From assembly GCF_041435355.1 (NCBI RefSeq), contig NZ_CP108442.1, positions 5,020,501 through 5,084,500 on the forward strand: DNA of 64,000 bases. Direction: 5' to 3'. This document shows positions 62,051-64,000 of this stretch, piece after piece. The position numbers were made by a program, and so were the translations under genes. The DNA is from Streptomyces sp. NBC_01276. GTDB taxonomy: Bacteria > Actinomycetota > Actinomycetes > Streptomycetales > Streptomycetaceae. Numbering within the stretch: position 1 is the first letter of the stretch; every line of letters begins with the position of its first letter. A model generated the notes under the pieces. It searched no databases. It was not told the DNA's origin and saw only the letters and a list, made by a program, of their open reading frames with translations.

Positions 62051-62728
62051 TCAGAAGAGCCGTGGCTGATCGCCAAAGGCTTGAAGCCAGTCGATCAGTT
62101 CCCTGGAGCTCCGTACGAAGGCCCGTGCTGCCCTCGTGCTGACCACTTGCTCGCCGTGCGCTGCGCGGTTGCGGTGCTGGCTCATCTCGACAATGGAAGC
62201 CCTGATGTCGTGAGGCAGCGACAAAGCCTCCACAAGGTGTCTGGTCGGCAACCGGTGAAGCTCAGCCGGCCGCTCAGCTGCCTCCAGGCGGCGCAGCTCG
62301 GCCTCCACTCCGATGAACGCCGCGACAACGGCGGCGTCGGGATGGCTCTCCGCCAGTGTCAGAAGGGCGTCATCTTCTACAGGCGCTGTCCTGTAGTGCC
62401 CGCGGACATAGTGCCCACGCACGCGACGTCGTGGGGCCTGCTCAGAAGCCGCCTCATCGGGCCCGCCCGGCAACTCGGCTGCGTCGGATCCCGGTAGCTG
62501 AGGGTCAGTCACCTCGATCGGTGGGTGGCTGAGGAGAGCCGCCTCCACCCCCTCGCTCGCTTCAAGCACGCGCTCAGAGAACTCGGCATCGATTCCCGGG
62601 CCGCTAAGCATCCTTACTCGATGTATGAGGTCCCGGAATTGCCCACGGAACCCGTACACGATGGCCAACGTGGTAGCGGGCCAGATCAGGACCTTTAGGT
62701 ACTCCAGCACCATGCGGGCAACATCCAC
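62051..62728 (-). CDS. membrane-anchored protein with HEPN-like RX4H motif
   Basis: About 225 residues if started at GTG 62728 (ATG 62713 and TTG 62752 are alternatives; no clear ribosome site). One N-terminal membrane helix (KVLIWPATTLAIVYGF) is followed by a helical segment, an acidic/Pro linker, an Arg/His patch (RRRVRGHYVRGHYR), and a helical C-terminal domain. That domain contains the RNRAAH motif near residue 190, the RX4H signature of HEPN ribonucleases and related all-helical domains. Possible abortive-infection RNase tethered to the membrane. Family not identified; motif-level evidence only. Confidence 0.7.
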   Translation of the reverse strand: MDVARMVLEYLKVLIWPATTLAIVYGFRGQFRDLIHRVRMLSGPGIDAEFSERVLEASEGVEAALLSHPPIEVTDPQLPGSDAAELPGGPDEAASEQAPRRRVRGHYVRGHYRTAPVEDDALLTLAESHPDAAVVAAFIGVEAELRRLEAAERPAELHRLPTRHLVEALSLPHDIRASIVEMSQHRNRAAHGEQVVSTRAARAFVRSSRELIDWLQAFGDQPRLF

Positions 62729-62820
62729 TTGAGCATCATGCCGGACCGACAATCTCTGCGTGGCAGTTTGAGGGCTTCCCTAGGTAGGGGAGCTGTCCTC
62801 GGGCGTGACAGGAAACTACG

Positions 62821-63012
62821 ACCTCAACCACCACTCACCCAAACTCCCATCCCGTCCGCCGTCGACCCACACGTATGTGGAGCGGACGCGGTGCCGGGCG
62901 TCCAGGTGGAGCGCGCCACTGTACGAACGACCTGGACGCCCGGTGCCGTGTCTGCTCGGCTTGCCTGGGTCGACGGTGGACGGGATGGGAGTTCCCCACC
63001 TCAACCCACCAC
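62821..63012. repeat. large nested inverted repeat flanked by imperfect direct repeats
   Basis: The outer arms 62842-62869 and 62966-62993 (28 bases, one mismatch) enclose inner arms 62890-62907 and 62930-62947 (18 bases, two mismatches). Outside, ACCTCAACCACCAC (62821-62834) recurs with one inserted base at 62998-63012. No convincing reading frame spans it. It lies within a 374-bp gene-free stretch, 62753-63126, whose remainder shows nothing else recognisable. Confidence 0.8.
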
Positions 63013-63126
63013 GACCGGCACCCGCGAGCGGCGCCCCGTCCATCCCGGAGTCGGAGCGCCCCCGCCGGAGGCATGTCGGTGAGGGAGGGAATCCGCGCGC
63101 TCAGGGTTCAGCTCATGCCCTTGGGC

Positions 63127-63627
63127 CTATCCCGCCTTGCAGGGGCGGGCGTCGGCGGAGCGTGCGCGGAGCGGGCCGAAGGCAGGAGCGTCGCGCGGAG
63201 CGGCGCCGGGAAGCCCGCCCGGCGGAGCGGAGCGCAGCCGGGTGCTTGATGAAGTAGGGAAAGTCTTACCGCAGCGTTCGGCGCGGAACTTGTCGAGCAG
63301 CTCGAAGAAGAGATCCATCGGCGGCACGCCTCGGTCCTTGGCTTCGAGCTCGATGGCGTAGCCCCAGATCAGGCAGCCGTATTGGCCGTTGATCTGATGA
63401 CGGAGCCACTCGTGAAAGGCTCCTTCGGCATCGAAGGCAGTCGAGCCCGCGGTGCCATGTATCTCTACAGCCACGTTGAAGCCGAGCAGGATCGATTGCA
63501 GGTGTAGGACCGAGGACTGGAAGGCGTACATGCCTGGTCGTAGGCGTATGTCTTCCAAGAAGTCGTACACGTCGCGCATCTCGTGAAACGGTCGGGGTGC
63601 GCGCCGCTTGCCCTCGGGTGCCGTCAC
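63127..63627 (-). CDS. unknown protein with IRLRPGMY motif, coupled to Nudix gene
   Basis: 166 residues from GTG 63627, overlapping the Nudix stop by four bases. The N-terminal 115 residues look like a recurrent actinomycete family with IRLRPGMYAFQSSVLHLQSI and a hydrophobic/aromatic QYGCLIWGYAIEL segment. The last 45 residues (after RCGKTF) are low-complexity Pro/Arg/Ala and may be read-through into non-coding GC-rich DNA. Similar proteins often sit beside toxins or Nudix genes; function unknown. Confidence 0.65.
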   Translation of the reverse strand: MTAPEGKRRAPRPFHEMRDVYDFLEDIRLRPGMYAFQSSVLHLQSILLGFNVAVEIHGTAGSTAFDAEGAFHEWLRHQINGQYGCLIWGYAIELEAKDRGVPPMDLFFELLDKFRAERCGKTFPTSSSTRLRSAPPGGLPGAAPRDAPAFGPLRARSADARPCKAG

Positions 63628-64000
63628 GCCGAGGCCTGGAGGAGCTGGCGGCCGTCGTGGCTGCGGACGTGGGGGCCGTCTTCGTCCAGGGCGTCCAGGA
63701 GGCGGATCGCGTAGACCTCGGACATCTGGGACGAGATCTCTTCCGGGGTGAGCCACGTGACTGCGGTCGACTCCGCTGAGGTGCGCTCGGTGCCGCCCGT
63801 CGGGGTGCAGCGGAAGACCAGGGCGACGATGCCGCGGGTGGTGTTCTTGTAGACCCCGGTGAGGTCGTTGACCTCGACCTCGATGCCCGTCTCCTCCAGG
63901 ACCTCGCGGCGAACGCCGGCCTCCGGGGGTTCGGTGAGTTCGAGGACTCCGCCCGGCAGTTCCCAAGTCCCGTTGTCCGCTCGGCGGATCGCCAGGAGTC
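63624..64000 (-). CDS. Nudix hydrolase (N-terminus beyond window)
   Basis: 125 residues are visible, ending at 63624; the start lies past the right edge. The Nudix box is complete: GGVLELTEPPEAGVRREVLE followed by ETGIEV (G-x5-E-x7-RE-x2-EE-x-G). It hydrolyses nucleoside diphosphate-linked substrates. In pSAM2-type elements a Nudix-containing protein (Pif) prevents redundant transfer, which fits the mobile-element setting, but a generic housekeeping Nudix enzyme cannot be excluded. Confidence 0.88.
   Translation of the reverse strand, partial: LLAIRRADNGTWELPGGVLELTEPPEAGVRREVLEETGIEVEVNDLTGVYKNTTRGIVALVFRCTPTGGTERTSAESTAVTWLTPEEISSQMSEVYAIRLLDALDEDGPHVRSHDGRQLLQASA

Larger units (their letters stand above)
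56054..64000. mobile_element. left part of a tRNA-Gly-integrated element (AICE-like), continuing past the window
   Basis: It is bounded on the left by the tRNA-Gly 3' fragment. Content is typical of Streptomyces integrative elements: GntR/KorSA-like regulators, several small overlapping genes, and a Nudix protein. It also has foreign cargo with lower GC and mixed codon use, especially at 59,650-62,750. No integrase, excisionase, replication or FtsK-like transfer gene is inside the window; these and the intact tRNA-Gly are expected to the right. It could also be a decayed island. Confidence 0.7.

Noticed and set aside
61642..62142. Protein-coding gene on the plus strand in the cargo gap
   Set aside because: The frame lacks consistent codon bias and overlaps the HEPN-like gene's end; no domain recognised.
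56054..64000. Integrase, replication initiator or FtsK-like transfer gene in the element
   Set aside because: No such motif was found in any frame in this part; they would have to lie to the right of the window.

Overview
The window is very GC-rich, has strong third-position G/C bias, uses many GTG starts and is gene-dense, which points to an actinomycete and most likely a Streptomyces chromosome. Recognisable Streptomyces gene groups support this: a csnR-K-type chitosan-oligosaccharide operon, a GlnX/GlnH/PknG cluster, a mycothiol-dependent nitroreductase-like protein and a sodF-type dismutase. From memory, the gene order from about 1 to 55,850 resembles (inverted) the SCO2620-SCO2670 part of the S. 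coelicolor core. This was not checked by search.

Core chromosome, 1-56,043. (i) 1-8,077, minus strand: glnX, glnH, an unknown helical protein, pknG and a PP2C phosphatase form one tightly packed signalling operon. (ii) 8,288-15,060, minus: csnR-E-F-G-H-K, made of a ROK repressor, sugar ABC importer, GH4 glucosidase and BadF-type kinase, with a candidate operator upstream of csnR. (iii) 15,280-22,897: MscS channel, HNH protein, large secreted GH84-type glycosidase, a small repeat peptide, malQ and a small membrane protein. (iv) 23,044-26,550: MarR regulator facing two EamA exporters and a LysR gene. (v) 26,563-42,817: two PepN aminopeptidases, asd, a decayed M28 peptidase, a large subtilase, several small redox or regulatory genes, and superoxide dismutase. 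(vi) 43,002-55,847: three paralogous amino-acid permeases, an SDR, bioY, rpiB, a Nei-type glycosylase, an Eis-like acetyltransferase, a SpoIIE-type phosphatase, and a PLP decarboxylase translationally coupled to a small HD hydrolase. Most convergent gene pairs are separated by strong, nearly perfect hairpins.

Integrated element, 56,054 to the right edge. A 3' fragment of tRNA-Gly(TCC), followed by that tRNA's own terminator, marks a site-specific integration junction. Everything to its right looks like an actinomycete integrative element: two GntR regulators (one with twin palindromic operators), small overlapping genes, a Nudix protein, and a lower-GC cargo. The cargo encodes an SRA-PD-(D/E)XK nuclease (probable modification-dependent restriction enzyme), a second protein with a possible PD-(D/E)XK fold, and a membrane-anchored protein with a HEPN-like RX4H motif. 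A large structured inverted repeat follows at 62,821-63,012. The integrase, replication and transfer genes, and the intact tRNA would lie beyond the right edge. This cargo is the best candidate for an undescribed defence system in the window.
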